DNA from: Dorea formicigenerans
GTDB lineage: Bacteria; Bacillota; Clostridia; Lachnospirales; Lachnospiraceae
Assembly: GCF_025150245.1 (NCBI RefSeq)
Contig: NZ_CP102279.1
Span: forward strand, 2,353,423 to 2,417,422
Length of the DNA stretch: 64,000 bases
Direction: 5' to 3'
Every line of letters begins with the position of its first letter. Positions within the stretch are counted from its first letter, which is position 1. The notes under the pieces are model-generated. The model worked only from the letters and a program-made list of their open reading frames with translations. It ran no database searches and had not been told where the DNA came from. This document shows, piece after piece, positions 54,937 to 63,518 of the stretch. The position numbers were made by a program, and so were the translations under genes.

Positions 54937-56991
54937 CTATTTTGTCAGAAGCATCATAATATCATTGCTTCTCTGAACAAATGCTGTCATCTCTTCTGGA
55001 TTTAATGGCTTATGTGCCAGCATAGCCAGATCATACAACTGCTTGCAGATCAAAGATGTATTTTCTCCATCTTCATGTTTCTGTACATACTGTACCAGTG
55101 GATGATTTGCGTTCAGGATCAGGGTATTCTCTCCACCCATATCCATTCCCATGGAATCCATTCCATACATCTTCATCATCTCCTGCATACGGCGGCTCTG
55201 CTCTGATAATGTCATAATAGAAGCTACATTGCTGTCTTTCAGTTTCTCAACTTTCACATCCAGCTTGTCATTACCAAGCTCTTTGCGGAATGTTGCAGTC
55301 AGACTGTCTACAGTCTTCTGGAATGCTTCCTTTTCGTCTTCAGCAACTTCCTCTTTTGCATTATCTGTAACATCTGCATCAATTCTCTGGAACTGAACAT
55401 TCTGATAGCGCTGCTCAAGCTGTGTAATGAATGGAGAATCAATGTTGTGTTTCAGCACAACTGCATCCTGTCCCTGTGCACGGAACATATTGATATACTG
55501 ACTCTGCTGAATCTCATCTGTTACATAATAGATAGTTGTCTTCTTCTCTTCTGCATTTTCCTCGGCATTGTCTGGTGCTGCATTTTTATCGAGTTCTTTC
55601 AGCTCTCCACCATTTGCTTCTACGCAGTCTTTCAGTGTCAGATATTTTCCATCGATATCCTTAAAGAGAACTGCATCTTTCATCTTGTCACAGAACTTCT
55701 CATCTTTCAGACAACCAAATTTTATAAATGGACTGATGCTGTCCCAGTATTTCTCATAATCTTCACGTTTTGTCTTGCACATACCTGCAAGCTTGTCTGC
55801 AACTTTCTTGGAAATGTACTCAGCAATCTTGCCTACAAATCCATCATTCTGAAGAGCGCTACGTGATACATTCAGTGGAAGATCCGGACAATCAATAACT
55901 CCCTTTAATACCATCAGGAATTCTGGAATGACTTCCTTAATATTATCTGCAATAAATACCTGGTTATTATACAGCTTGATCGTTCCTTCAATAGAATCAT
56001 ATTCTGTATTAATTCTCGGGAAGTACAGGATACCTTTTAAGTTGAACGGATAATCCATGTTCAGATGGATCCAGAACAACGGCTCTTTATAATCCAGAAA
56101 TACTTTGCGATAAAACTCTTTGTAGTCCTCATCACTGCACTCATTCGGATGTTTTGTCCAGAGCGGATGAATATCACTTAAGGATTCCGGACGCTTTTTA
56201 ATCTTTACTTTATCTTTTGCAGGTGATACTTCTACAACTTCTTTTTCACCATTTTCATTCTCTTTTTCTTCGGTCTTGGCATCTTCATGAATGTGCTCAA
56301 CAACCTCATCGTCCTCTTTCAGGTCTGCCTCGTCAATTGTCTCATACTCTGGCTCTGCATTTGCCTTTGATAAGAAAATCTCTACCGGCATAAAGGAACA
56401 ATACTTCTGGATAACTTCTCTTACACGATACTCGTTCGCAAACTCCAGACAATCATCGTTCAGATACAATGTAATCTCAGATCCTACAGTCTGCTTGTCT
56501 CCCTCTGTCATCTCGTATTCCGTTCCACCATTACTTACCCAGCGTACCGGTGTTGCTCCGTCTTTGTAAGATAATGTGTCAATATGAACTTCATCTGCAA
56601 CCATGAATGCAGAATAGAATCCCAGTCCGAAATGACCGATCATATCGTCTTCTGTTGTCTTGTCTTTATATTTTTCAAGGAACTCTGTAGCTCCTGAAAA
56701 TGCAATCTGAGTAATATATTCTTCAACTTCCTCTGCTGTCATACCAAGACCATTATCAATGAACTTCAAAGTCTTCTCTTCCGGATTCACTTCTACATGA
56801 ATTGATGCCTTATAATCATCCGGTAACTGATATTCACCCATTACATCCAGTTTTTTCAATTTTGTAATGGCATCACAGCCATTGGAAATCATCTCTCTGA
56901 CAAAAATGTCATGGTCAGAATATACCCATTTTTTAATAATTGGGAAAATGTTTTCGCTGCTGATTGAAAGACTACCTTTTTTTGCTTCCAT
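54937..56991 (-). CDS. htpG: molecular chaperone HtpG (Hsp90)
   Basis: The 684-residue protein has the GHKL ATPase domain (SNGCDAITKL with the Mg-binding Asn, DNGLGMTAEE, GHFGLGFYSAFM), middle domain and C-terminal dimerisation domain. An acidic charged insertion near residues 225-265 (KEDDEVVEHIHEDAK, EEKENENGEKEV) separates the ATPase and middle domains. ATG 56991 follows AGGAGTG. A perfect CIRCE element and a good promoter lie upstream, so it should be induced by heat through HrcA, unlike Bacillus htpG, which is not CIRCE-controlled. Confidence 0.97.
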   Translation of the reverse strand: MEAKKGSLSISSENIFPIIKKWVYSDHDIFVREMISNGCDAITKLKKLDVMGEYQLPDDYKASIHVEVNPEEKTLKFIDNGLGMTAEEVEEYITQIAFSGATEFLEKYKDKTTEDDMIGHFGLGFYSAFMVADEVHIDTLSYKDGATPVRWVSNGGTEYEMTEGDKQTVGSEITLYLNDDCLEFANEYRVREVIQKYCSFMPVEIFLSKANAEPEYETIDEADLKEDDEVVEHIHEDAKTEEKENENGEKEVVEVSPAKDKVKIKKRPESLSDIHPLWTKHPNECSDEDYKEFYRKVFLDYKEPLFWIHLNMDYPFNLKGILYFPRINTEYDSIEGTIKLYNNQVFIADNIKEVIPEFLMVLKGVIDCPDLPLNVSRSALQNDGFVGKIAEYISKKVADKLAGMCKTKREDYEKYWDSISPFIKFGCLKDEKFCDKMKDAVLFKDIDGKYLTLKDCVEANGGELKELDKNAAPDNAEENAEEKKTTIYYVTDEIQQSQYINMFRAQGQDAVVLKHNIDSPFITQLEQRYQNVQFQRIDADVTDNAKEEVAEDEKEAFQKTVDSLTATFRKELGNDKLDVKVEKLKDSNVASIMTLSEQSRRMQEMMKMYGMDSMGMDMGGENTLILNANHPLVQYVQKHEDGENTSLICKQLYDLAMLAHKPLNPEEMTAFVQRSNDIMMLLTK

Positions 56992-57123
56992 TCTAATCAC
57001 TCCTGTTTCTGATATTTTAAATTTAATCATTTGTGTTTTGATGCCAGGGATAAAATCGAAATCTACATGAACTTACTCATAAGTAAGCATATACAAAATC
57101 TTGAAATGTCCCTGATTAAATCT

Positions 57124-57152
57124 ATGATAATCCCTCGCTTTTTAAAAGTCAA
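57124..57152 (-). promoter_or_regulatory. sigma-A promoter of htpG
   Basis: TTGACT (57152-57147) and TATCAT (57129-57124) are 17 bases apart on the minus strand. The leader before htpG is about 125 bases and holds a small CTTACT/AGTAAG hairpin. Confidence 0.65.
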
Positions 57153-57159
57153 TAGAAAA

Positions 57160-57186
57160 TTAGCACTCTTTTTCATCGAGTGCTAA
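57160..57186 (-). promoter_or_regulatory. CIRCE element (HrcA operator)
   Basis: TTAGCACTC (57160-57168), nine bases, GAGTGCTAA (57178-57186): a perfect match to the CIRCE consensus. It is centred about 55 bases upstream of the predicted htpG transcription start, just before the -35 box, rather than over the start as is usual. Confidence 0.95.
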
Positions 57187-57363
57187 CAATTCTGTGAATT
57201 TTATTAAGAAATAATAAACTTCCTTACGTTCATAGTTTGTTCATGTTTATTTTAAAATTCTTTCATCTCTTTAACATTGTTTCTCCACAACTCTTACATA
57301 TAATAAAATCATCAACAACAGAAGTTCAGTAATACATTTTGAATAAACTTTTTCATAATACGT

Positions 57364-57391
57364 GCCGGGTGCCGCTTAGCGGTTACCCGGC
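57364..57391. terminator. strong hairpin after the Ig-like protein gene
   Basis: GCCGGGT/ACCCGGC enclosing CCGC/GCGG forms a very stable stem about 28 bases past the stop of the gene at 57419. The T-rich side is on the plus strand, so minus-strand termination is less certain. The rest of the gap (57187-57363) is AT-rich and holds no gene. Confidence 0.6.
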
Positions 57392-57418
57392 ATCCTCCCT
57401 TTTATGAACCTTTATATA

Positions 57419-59269
57419 TTATTCTTCGTCTGCCTGTTCCTCTTTCGCACTGTCTTTTTTGCGTCTACACAATACCACACCGGTCATTATTAATAGTATT
57501 GTTATTATACTTCCAATCACAATCCATTTCAACATGGCAAAATGACGGTTTTCTTTTTCTCCTTGCCGATTTTTCTGCTCCTTTTCTGTCTTTCCAGATA
57601 ATATTTTTTGAATTGGCGCTGCCGCCTTTTCCAATATCGTCTTCTCTGGAACGATTTCAAATGATATATTTTCTTCTGCTTCATTCCCTGCCGGATCCGC
57701 TGCTGTCACGCTTACTGCATATTCGCCTGGATTTGTAATCTGAAATGTATACTTCCCGTCTTCTTTTTTTAATGTCTGCCTTTTTCCATTAATCAACACT
57801 TCTTCTATCCAGTCTTCTTTTTTTCTGGAATCTACTTGAAAGTTCAGGATTCCTTCATACTGTGCCCCTTCCTCTACCTGAAAAAACTGAATCTTCGGAG
57901 GTGTGTGATCTATTACGAATTCCGCTCTTGCCACCGCTTCATTTCCTGCGGCATCTATGGCATTTACCTGTAATGTATGACGCCCCTCCGTATCAATCTC
58001 TGTCCCAATCGGATATAACCTTCCGTCCATCTGGATCTGGTGGACAAATGTCGTAAAGTCCTTGATAAATACATCCACCGGATAATCCCATGAAAACTTT
58101 TTCAGATACTTCCCCTGCAGTTCGTCCACCATCTTTATCACTGGATTCTTAGTATCAATCATAAATTGCAGGAAATGTTCTGACTTCTGTTTTGCCTTAT
58201 CCACAGCCTGTACACTGGTTTTATAGATTCCATCTTCCTGAAATGTCTTTACAAGACTTGCGGATCCGTTCTTTAAACTCCACTTTTCTTCCGAATCTAT
58301 GACCTCCGTTTTTTTCTCTCCTTCCGGTTTTTCATAATCAATCACTGCCCGACAGCTTTCTAATTTATTTTCATCAGTTGCCTGGTATTCCAAAGTCACG
58401 GGCTGACTGGTAATCAGATAATCGGCTGCCCCTGTTAAACTTACTGTCGGTGCCAGACTGTCAATGAATAACTTCTGCGTTTTCTCCGTTTTATTACCTG
58501 CCTGATCTGTGACAGTCACTGTTACCGGCACACCTTCTCCACTTTTTGAAGTCTGTGTAATCAAAAACTCTGACTGATTCTCCTTTGATTTTCCAATAAT
58601 TTTATTCCCAACATAGCATGTGACCGTATCAACCTGGCTTCCCCATGCACCATCTTCTGATACCACACGAATCCACGCTTCCTTCTGATACCAGGTAGAA
58701 AATCCTTCCGGCGCCTCCAAGGTCACTGTCGGACTTTGTGTATCTATCCGTATTTCTATTGTCTCATCATATTCCGGAATCACATTGCCTTCTTCATCTT
58801 CCATAAAGACATGTAAAATATTTTTTCCTTCCTCAAATACTTCACCCTCAAGAGAAATCTTGGTTTTCTGCTCTTCTGCTTCTTGTGATACTATGTATTT
58901 TATTCTCCCCTGTAACAAAGTATCTTCCTCATGTTTTAATTCGTACACAGTTGTTCCATAGTCGCCATTATGTGTGATCATAACGGACGGCTTTGATAGA
59001 TAATATCCATTCTTTCCATCAGCCTTGGGGATTTCCAGCTCATATCTCTTAATCTCGGGCTTCTCCGGTTCCTTGTCTTTGTCTTCATCTTCCCCTCCTG
59101 GCTTCTCTGGTTCCTTGTCTTCTCCATTAGTTCCATCTGAATTTTCCGATTCTGTTGTCTTTTTCATGTTTTTTTCTGCCTCATTCTGCGCATAAATAAC
59201 TGCCTGCTGTGTATAAATCATTGCCAGGACTAATATCAATAACGCTCCGGTTCTTATCTTCCTACCCAT
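57419..59269 (-). CDS. surface protein with tandem Ig-like repeats and C-terminal membrane anchor
   Basis: The 616-residue protein has a signal peptide (1-27), a Glu/Lys/Asp/Pro-rich stalk (about 28-70), then several bacterial Ig-like domains whose borders repeat the pattern ID-x-x-x-P: RIDTQSPTV, FIDSLAPTV, MIDTKNPVI and VIDHTPPKI, with AGNKTEK and AGNEAVA motifs before them. A hydrophobic segment near residues 575-597 followed by RRKKDS anchors it. It should project from the cell surface. AAGGAGA precedes the ATG, which overlaps the end of the kinase-like gene by 16 bp, so the two are translationally coupled. Ligand unknown. Confidence 0.88.
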   Translation of the reverse strand: MGRKIRTGALLILVLAMIYTQQAVIYAQNEAEKNMKKTTESENSDGTNGEDKEPEKPGGEDEDKDKEPEKPEIKRYELEIPKADGKNGYYLSKPSVMITHNGDYGTTVYELKHEEDTLLQGRIKYIVSQEAEEQKTKISLEGEVFEEGKNILHVFMEDEEGNVIPEYDETIEIRIDTQSPTVTLEAPEGFSTWYQKEAWIRVVSEDGAWGSQVDTVTCYVGNKIIGKSKENQSEFLITQTSKSGEGVPVTVTVTDQAGNKTEKTQKLFIDSLAPTVSLTGAADYLITSQPVTLEYQATDENKLESCRAVIDYEKPEGEKKTEVIDSEEKWSLKNGSASLVKTFQEDGIYKTSVQAVDKAKQKSEHFLQFMIDTKNPVIKMVDELQGKYLKKFSWDYPVDVFIKDFTTFVHQIQMDGRLYPIGTEIDTEGRHTLQVNAIDAAGNEAVARAEFVIDHTPPKIQFFQVEEGAQYEGILNFQVDSRKKEDWIEEVLINGKRQTLKKEDGKYTFQITNPGEYAVSVTAADPAGNEAEENISFEIVPEKTILEKAAAPIQKILSGKTEKEQKNRQGEKENRHFAMLKWIVIGSIITILLIMTGVVLCRRKKDSAKEEQADEE

Positions 59270-60765
59270 ACATTTTCTCCTTCCATGACTATTCCGTATT
59301 CCTGTGCCAATTTTTGAAATTCTGTTTCTTCCTTAATTTCCGGAATCTGATTCAAATACTCTTTTACTGTCTGTGCACAGATTTCTCTGGAAATATCTGA
59401 ATCTGAACACTGCATACGCATATAAAGAATTCTAAGCTGCTTTGAGTCTTTTAATTCTTCCGCTCCTTTCCTGCATATTTCAAGTGCCTGATCTTTTAAG
59501 CCTTTTTCTCCCTGTATTTTCACAAGCTTCTGATAAATATCTTCTTTCTTCGACTCCTCTTCCCACTCAAGCATATCTGTATACATTTCCAAAGCCATAT
59601 CCCAGTCTCTTGCCGTTTCAGCCGCAGAAGCCATATAAGAAGTACATTCTTTTACCAGTCTCTCCTCTGGCTTCTCATCCAGAATTTTCTTACCAATTCT
59701 TAAGATTGCTTTTGCATGTTCTTCCGATTCCTCCACTGCATAGCCCCGAATCAGACAGCGCTCATAATCCAGCCTTGAATCGTCCGGCATCCACTCCTCG
59801 ATTTTCCTGAATATGTTCTCTATTTTCTTTTCATTTGCATATTCCTTTTTCTCATTGCTGCTTTCTTTATCTTCTATCCCAGCCACATACCGCACTAATG
59901 TAGCCAGATTTTCCGACATCTGATCTTCCCCGGCATCTTCAAATGCCTGAATACTTTTTTCGTAATCTTCCAGCTCCAGAAAATACAACAATCCCATGGA
60001 TCTCTGCGCTTCTACGAATGCTTCACGCTCTGACACTTCTGACATATTTAAACCGTCTGAACTTTCCATCTTAAGTTCTGTGTTCTTCTCATCTCCTTTT
60101 TTCTGAATGACCCGGACACTTACTGCGGCTACGAATACACAAATACTTATCATTGCCATAACTGTTCTTTTTTTCGTCCATATTCGTCTATCTTTACTTT
60201 TCTTCTCTGTTACATTTGGAATTTCTTTTTGAATTTCGGACATCTGCTTAAATGCCCGTTTTGAATGCCCATCCAGGCATCTGGATATTATTTTTTGAAA
60301 CTTTACCGTCTCCCGTCTGGTTAGTTCCGGGATCGGGTCTGTTACTGACAACAGGTACTGAATTGTCCTGCCTAGTCCGTATATATCTAATTCAATGCTG
60401 GCAGCCTGATAATAATTGACTTCAGGTGGAAGAAAGTTCTCCCTCACACTTCTTCGATTCATCTGAACCAGCATTTTTTCATTGGATTCCACACTCATAT
60501 CAAGAAAATGTAGTGTCATATCCTCCGTGACGATCACGCTGTACGGATTCACATACTGGTAACAAGGGTTTCCCCGGCACTTATGTATGCACTCCAGTTG
60601 ATCTGCAAGATCACGGATCCATAAAAATAATTGTTTTTTTGTAAGGTTCGGGTGATATTTCAACCACTGAATAAGTGACTTTCCTTCTACATAATCAGAG
60701 CTGATATAACATTTTTGATTATGTTCGATCAGGCGAAGCACCTCGTAACCTTCCCTTTCGCCCAT
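59254..60765 (-). CDS. kinase-like (probable pseudokinase) membrane protein with C-terminal TPR region
   Basis: Residues 1-165 look like a reduced Ser/Thr kinase fold: ISSDYVEGKSLIQWL, then YQYVNPYSVIVTEDMTLHFLDMS, where HRD and DFG motifs should be but are absent, and ELDIYGLGRTIQYLLS. A single membrane helix lies near 200-220 (VMAMISICVFVAAVSV). The remainder (235-500) is helical, TPR-like. No ATP loop is visible, so it is probably a pseudokinase like EssB of type VII secretion, though no secretion genes are present. I start at 60765, behind GGGAGG. It heads a two-gene operon with the Ig-like protein. Confidence 0.75.
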   Translation of the reverse strand: MGEREGYEVLRLIEHNQKCYISSDYVEGKSLIQWLKYHPNLTKKQLFLWIRDLADQLECIHKCRGNPCYQYVNPYSVIVTEDMTLHFLDMSVESNEKMLVQMNRRSVRENFLPPEVNYYQAASIELDIYGLGRTIQYLLSVTDPIPELTRRETVKFQKIISRCLDGHSKRAFKQMSEIQKEIPNVTEKKSKDRRIWTKKRTVMAMISICVFVAAVSVRVIQKKGDEKNTELKMESSDGLNMSEVSEREAFVEAQRSMGLLYFLELEDYEKSIQAFEDAGEDQMSENLATLVRYVAGIEDKESSNEKKEYANEKKIENIFRKIEEWMPDDSRLDYERCLIRGYAVEESEEHAKAILRIGKKILDEKPEERLVKECTSYMASAAETARDWDMALEMYTDMLEWEEESKKEDIYQKLVKIQGEKGLKDQALEICRKGAEELKDSKQLRILYMRMQCSDSDISREICAQTVKEYLNQIPEIKEETEFQKLAQEYGIVMEGENVWVGR

Positions 60766-60894
60766 CCGCATTCCTCCCATCTGTATTACTTTTTTGGAAT
60801 TATCGGTGTGATTTCATATTGTGACAAATTCTGATTCTCTTCGACCTGGCAGAAGTTTTCTCAGATAAATTAGAGTGATTATTATCATACGCGA

Positions 60895-60942
60895 AAAAAG
60901 AGAAAAATGCAAGAAACATTTTGTTGCATTTTCCTCTTTTTA
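60895..60942. terminator. bidirectional terminator after arsS
   Basis: AAAGAGAAAAATGCAA pairs with TTGCATTTTCCTCTTT with one mismatch around an 11-base loop; A/T runs lie on both sides. It lies about 30 bases past the extended arsS end. Confidence 0.85.
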
Positions 60943-60972
60943 TTCATAATTTTTCTTTTTTAAGCAGCCTGC

Positions 60973-61953
60973 TTAGTCTGTTGCGCCGCCTCAGCTTGAA
61001 CCGGCTCCTGCTGTACAGGCATAACAGTGTTTATCCATCCGGATTTTCCGGGCTGTGTAAGGTTTTCCTATCCAATCAGCTATGGTTTCCTTCGAAAAGA
61101 TTGGAAGCCCTGCTGCCAGGTTAAAATCACAGTCATACAGCTTTCCGTCATAATCTACCGAAATCTGAAAACGACACATCAAAGCTTCCACCGTTGCCGG
61201 GTTGAAAGCATCATACAACTTCTTCATATACCCTGAAAGATTCCCTGATCTTCGGAGAAATGCTCCAAATCGTCCCATTGGATTGTTGTATAGTGTATAC
61301 AGGGCATTGAACACAATTCCAAAATCTGCTTCCAAATGCTCTTTATACTCTAGTTCCATGGCGGTCTGATCTGGTGGGAAAAAGGCTCCCGCCGGATTGT
61401 ACACCATGTTCAGCACTAACTCAGGATTCTTTCCATAACCAAGTGTATTTAATTTCTGTAATACCTGTATTGCCCCGTCAAATGTACCGGTTCCCCGTAC
61501 TCGATCCATCTGATCTGCCCTATAATAAGGCAGGGAACATACAATTTCTACTTTCTGTCTGGCATAAAATTCAATCAAATGTTCATATTCCGGATTCAAC
61601 AGAACTGTCAGATTGGTTCGCACGATCACATGACTACAGACTTTACATGCCTCTGTAACAAGCCATTCAAAATCCGGATTCATCTCCGGCGCTCCCCCTG
61701 TAATATCAATGGTCTGCACTTGTTGTTCTCTTGCAAATTGAATACAATCCGCCATCACTTCCCGGGACATCACTTCCGTCCGGTTCGGTCCTGCACACAC
61801 ATGACAATGCTTGCACGCCAGATTACAGACACGGCCAATATTCATCTGAAGCACATCCAACCTGTCTGCTGTATTCATCATCTCTGGATCAATCTTTGTC
61901 TGAAACACAGGAATCTGATCCAGATCATGAAAATCATTAATTATCTCATCCAT
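60973..61953 (-). CDS. arsS: arsenosugar biosynthesis radical SAM selenoprotein ArsS (UGA = selenocysteine)
   Basis: The radical SAM enzyme of the arsenosugar pathway is thought to attach the deoxyadenosyl group to methylated arsenic. The cluster motif CNLACKHC is at about residues 43-50, with TGGAPEMNP and the C-terminal Cys-rich region CYACTAGAGSS. The ordinary frame ends at TGA (60993-60991), but reading on gives Gly-Gly-Ala-Thr-Asp then TAA at 60975-60973, exactly the GSS-U/C-GG ending of the ArsS family. I therefore call the TGA selenocysteine and extend the gene. Downstream bases can fold (GCGGC/GCUGC, GC/GC) as a possible SECIS. If UGA were a stop, the protein would lose only six residues including the redox one. 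Confidence 0.85.
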
Positions 61954-61966
61954 AAAAACCTCTTCA

Positions 61967-61994
61967 TATATCTGCTAGAATATATCTGCTAGAA
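61967..61994. repeat. 14-bp tandem duplication
   Basis: TATATCTGCTAGAA occurs twice head to tail between arsS and the C-GCAxxG-C-C gene, and includes that gene's stop codon. It looks like a recent slippage event. Confidence 0.85.
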
Positions 61995-62417
61995 TATCTC
62001 TTTTAGTATAGTGATACTATCTTTTACGACTTCCGGACAGAAATCAAATAACAATCCTTCATCCAGAATCTTCTGCATCTCTTCCGGCTTGGAAATATCA
62101 TGCTTTAACAGCCCTTTACAATTACAGACAGCATATTTTTCCTGGAATTTCTGTAAAAATTCTGCACGTTTTGCATTCATAATATCCTTCTGCCCCATAT
62201 GCTCCACTTCGCAGTGTCCATATTTTAATCCAAGAACGATCATTGCTCCGACAACAGCACCACAAGTCTCACCAAGACCCATACCGCCGCCAAATGCTGC
62301 AGACATCTTGTAAGCTTCCTCTGTTGTAATTCCAAGCTCCTCTGCAAATGCTCCAACTACAACTTGTGAGCAATCAATTCCTTTCATAAATAACTCTGCA
62401 ATTTCTTTTTTCTCCAT
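61989..62417 (-). CDS. C-GCAxxG-C-C family (redox/metal) protein
   Basis: The 142-residue protein matches the C_GCAxxG_C_C family: Cys 16 in GIDCSQVVV, the GETCGAVVGAM motif, CNC near residue 98 and a last Cys in FDFCPEVV. These Cys probably bind a cluster or metal. AAAGGAG precedes the ATG. It lies 35 bp upstream of arsS, in the same operon, so a redox role next to the arsenosugar enzyme is possible. Its stop codon lies in a 14-bp tandem duplication at 61967-61994. Confidence 0.85.
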   Translation of the reverse strand: MEKKEIAELFMKGIDCSQVVVGAFAEELGITTEEAYKMSAAFGGGMGLGETCGAVVGAMIVLGLKYGHCEVEHMGQKDIMNAKRAEFLQKFQEKYAVCNCKGLLKHDISKPEEMQKILDEGLLFDFCPEVVKDSITILKEIF

Positions 62418-62451
62418 AATATTTCTCCTTTCGTGTCATTTTCAAGAATAT

Positions 62452-63465
62452 TTACGGCTCCAGATAGCCCCGTATATTTTTTAAGAAGTCCATATCCAGA
62501 TATGCATTCAACTTTTTGAATGTGGATTCATTGAAAATCAACTTATCCGGCTGCTGGTATTGAACCCATGCCATAGCACACCATGTAATCCCGCGCAGAC
62601 ATGTGATTGGAATAAATGCATGAGTATGCTCCCGGATCATATCTGTCTTAAACCGATTTCCCACCGCTTTGATGTATGCATCAATAAACTTCTCCATCTC
62701 TTCTGAGGTAAGAATGACATCTGTCTTCCAGAATGTAGTCGTAGGTGCCAGGAAATGTCCCAGATCCTGGGCAGGATTACCAAATAGCGGCTTCTCCCAG
62801 TCAATCAGGTAATTGGACTTTCCTTCCCCGTTGATCAGGAGATTTGTAGAATTTAGTTCTGTATTAATGCAGCATTGATAACCACTTTCAAGCTGGATTT
62901 CTGCTTCCCGTTTCCAGCCAAGATCCAAAAGTTCACGGATATATGTTTTTTTCTCTCCATCTCCTAATGGTGATTCCAGATAGACCTTGAACATCTCCTC
63001 GCACTCCTCCAGAATCGCTTTCAGTGGATTCTGTGGGTGTATAAGGATTTCTTCACTCTCTGGAATCGGGACACTGTGAATGTCTGCCAGACATGGGGCT
63101 GCCAGCATCAATTCTGTATGATAATCCATTGCATGACCCGGAAGGTATTCCATGACCAGAACGCCATGCTCCAATATTTTTTTGCTGCCATCTACATAAA
63201 GCACTTTTGGCGTCCTGCCAGAGCCTTCCATTAATCTTAACGCATGTGCTTCATATTCAATCTGATGCTCCAGATGCATCTGGCTTCCACAATTCACACG
63301 AAGTAGTAATTTCTTTCCTGTCACAGGGTGTGTAAATGCATAATTAACATTATACTCTCCCTGTGCCAGCAATTCGTAATTTTCCATCTTCTCTTTTGGC
63401 AATCCCAGTGCTTCTCTGTACTCTTTATTTTTCACATATTCTTCCAGACCTCTGATCCGCTCCAT
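62452..63465 (-). CDS. APH/choline-kinase-like phosphotransferase
   Basis: The 337-residue protein has the aminoglycoside phosphotransferase fold: LLLRVNCGSQM for the ATP Lys, VLVMEYLPGHAMD for the hinge, NTELNSTNLLI as catalytic loop (Asn-Thr-Glu in place of the usual HGD) and LIDWEKPLFGNPAQDLGHFL as the metal-binding DxE-like motif. Substrates are likely small sugars, choline or similar; antibiotic resistance is not implied. It is in an apparent operon with the arsenosugar glycosyltransferase and ArsS genes. The altered catalytic loop (His and Asp absent) is unusual. Confidence 0.8.
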   Translation of the reverse strand: MERIRGLEEYVKNKEYREALGLPKEKMENYELLAQGEYNVNYAFTHPVTGKKLLLRVNCGSQMHLEHQIEYEAHALRLMEGSGRTPKVLYVDGSKKILEHGVLVMEYLPGHAMDYHTELMLAAPCLADIHSVPIPESEEILIHPQNPLKAILEECEEMFKVYLESPLGDGEKKTYIRELLDLGWKREAEIQLESGYQCCINTELNSTNLLINGEGKSNYLIDWEKPLFGNPAQDLGHFLAPTTTFWKTDVILTSEEMEKFIDAYIKAVGNRFKTDMIREHTHAFIPITCLRGITWCAMAWVQYQQPDKLIFNESTFKKLNAYLDMDFLKNIRGYLEP

Positions 63466-63518
63466 AGATTTTTTCCTCTACCTTGATATTTTTATTTCTT
63501 GAAATCCACTGCTATATT

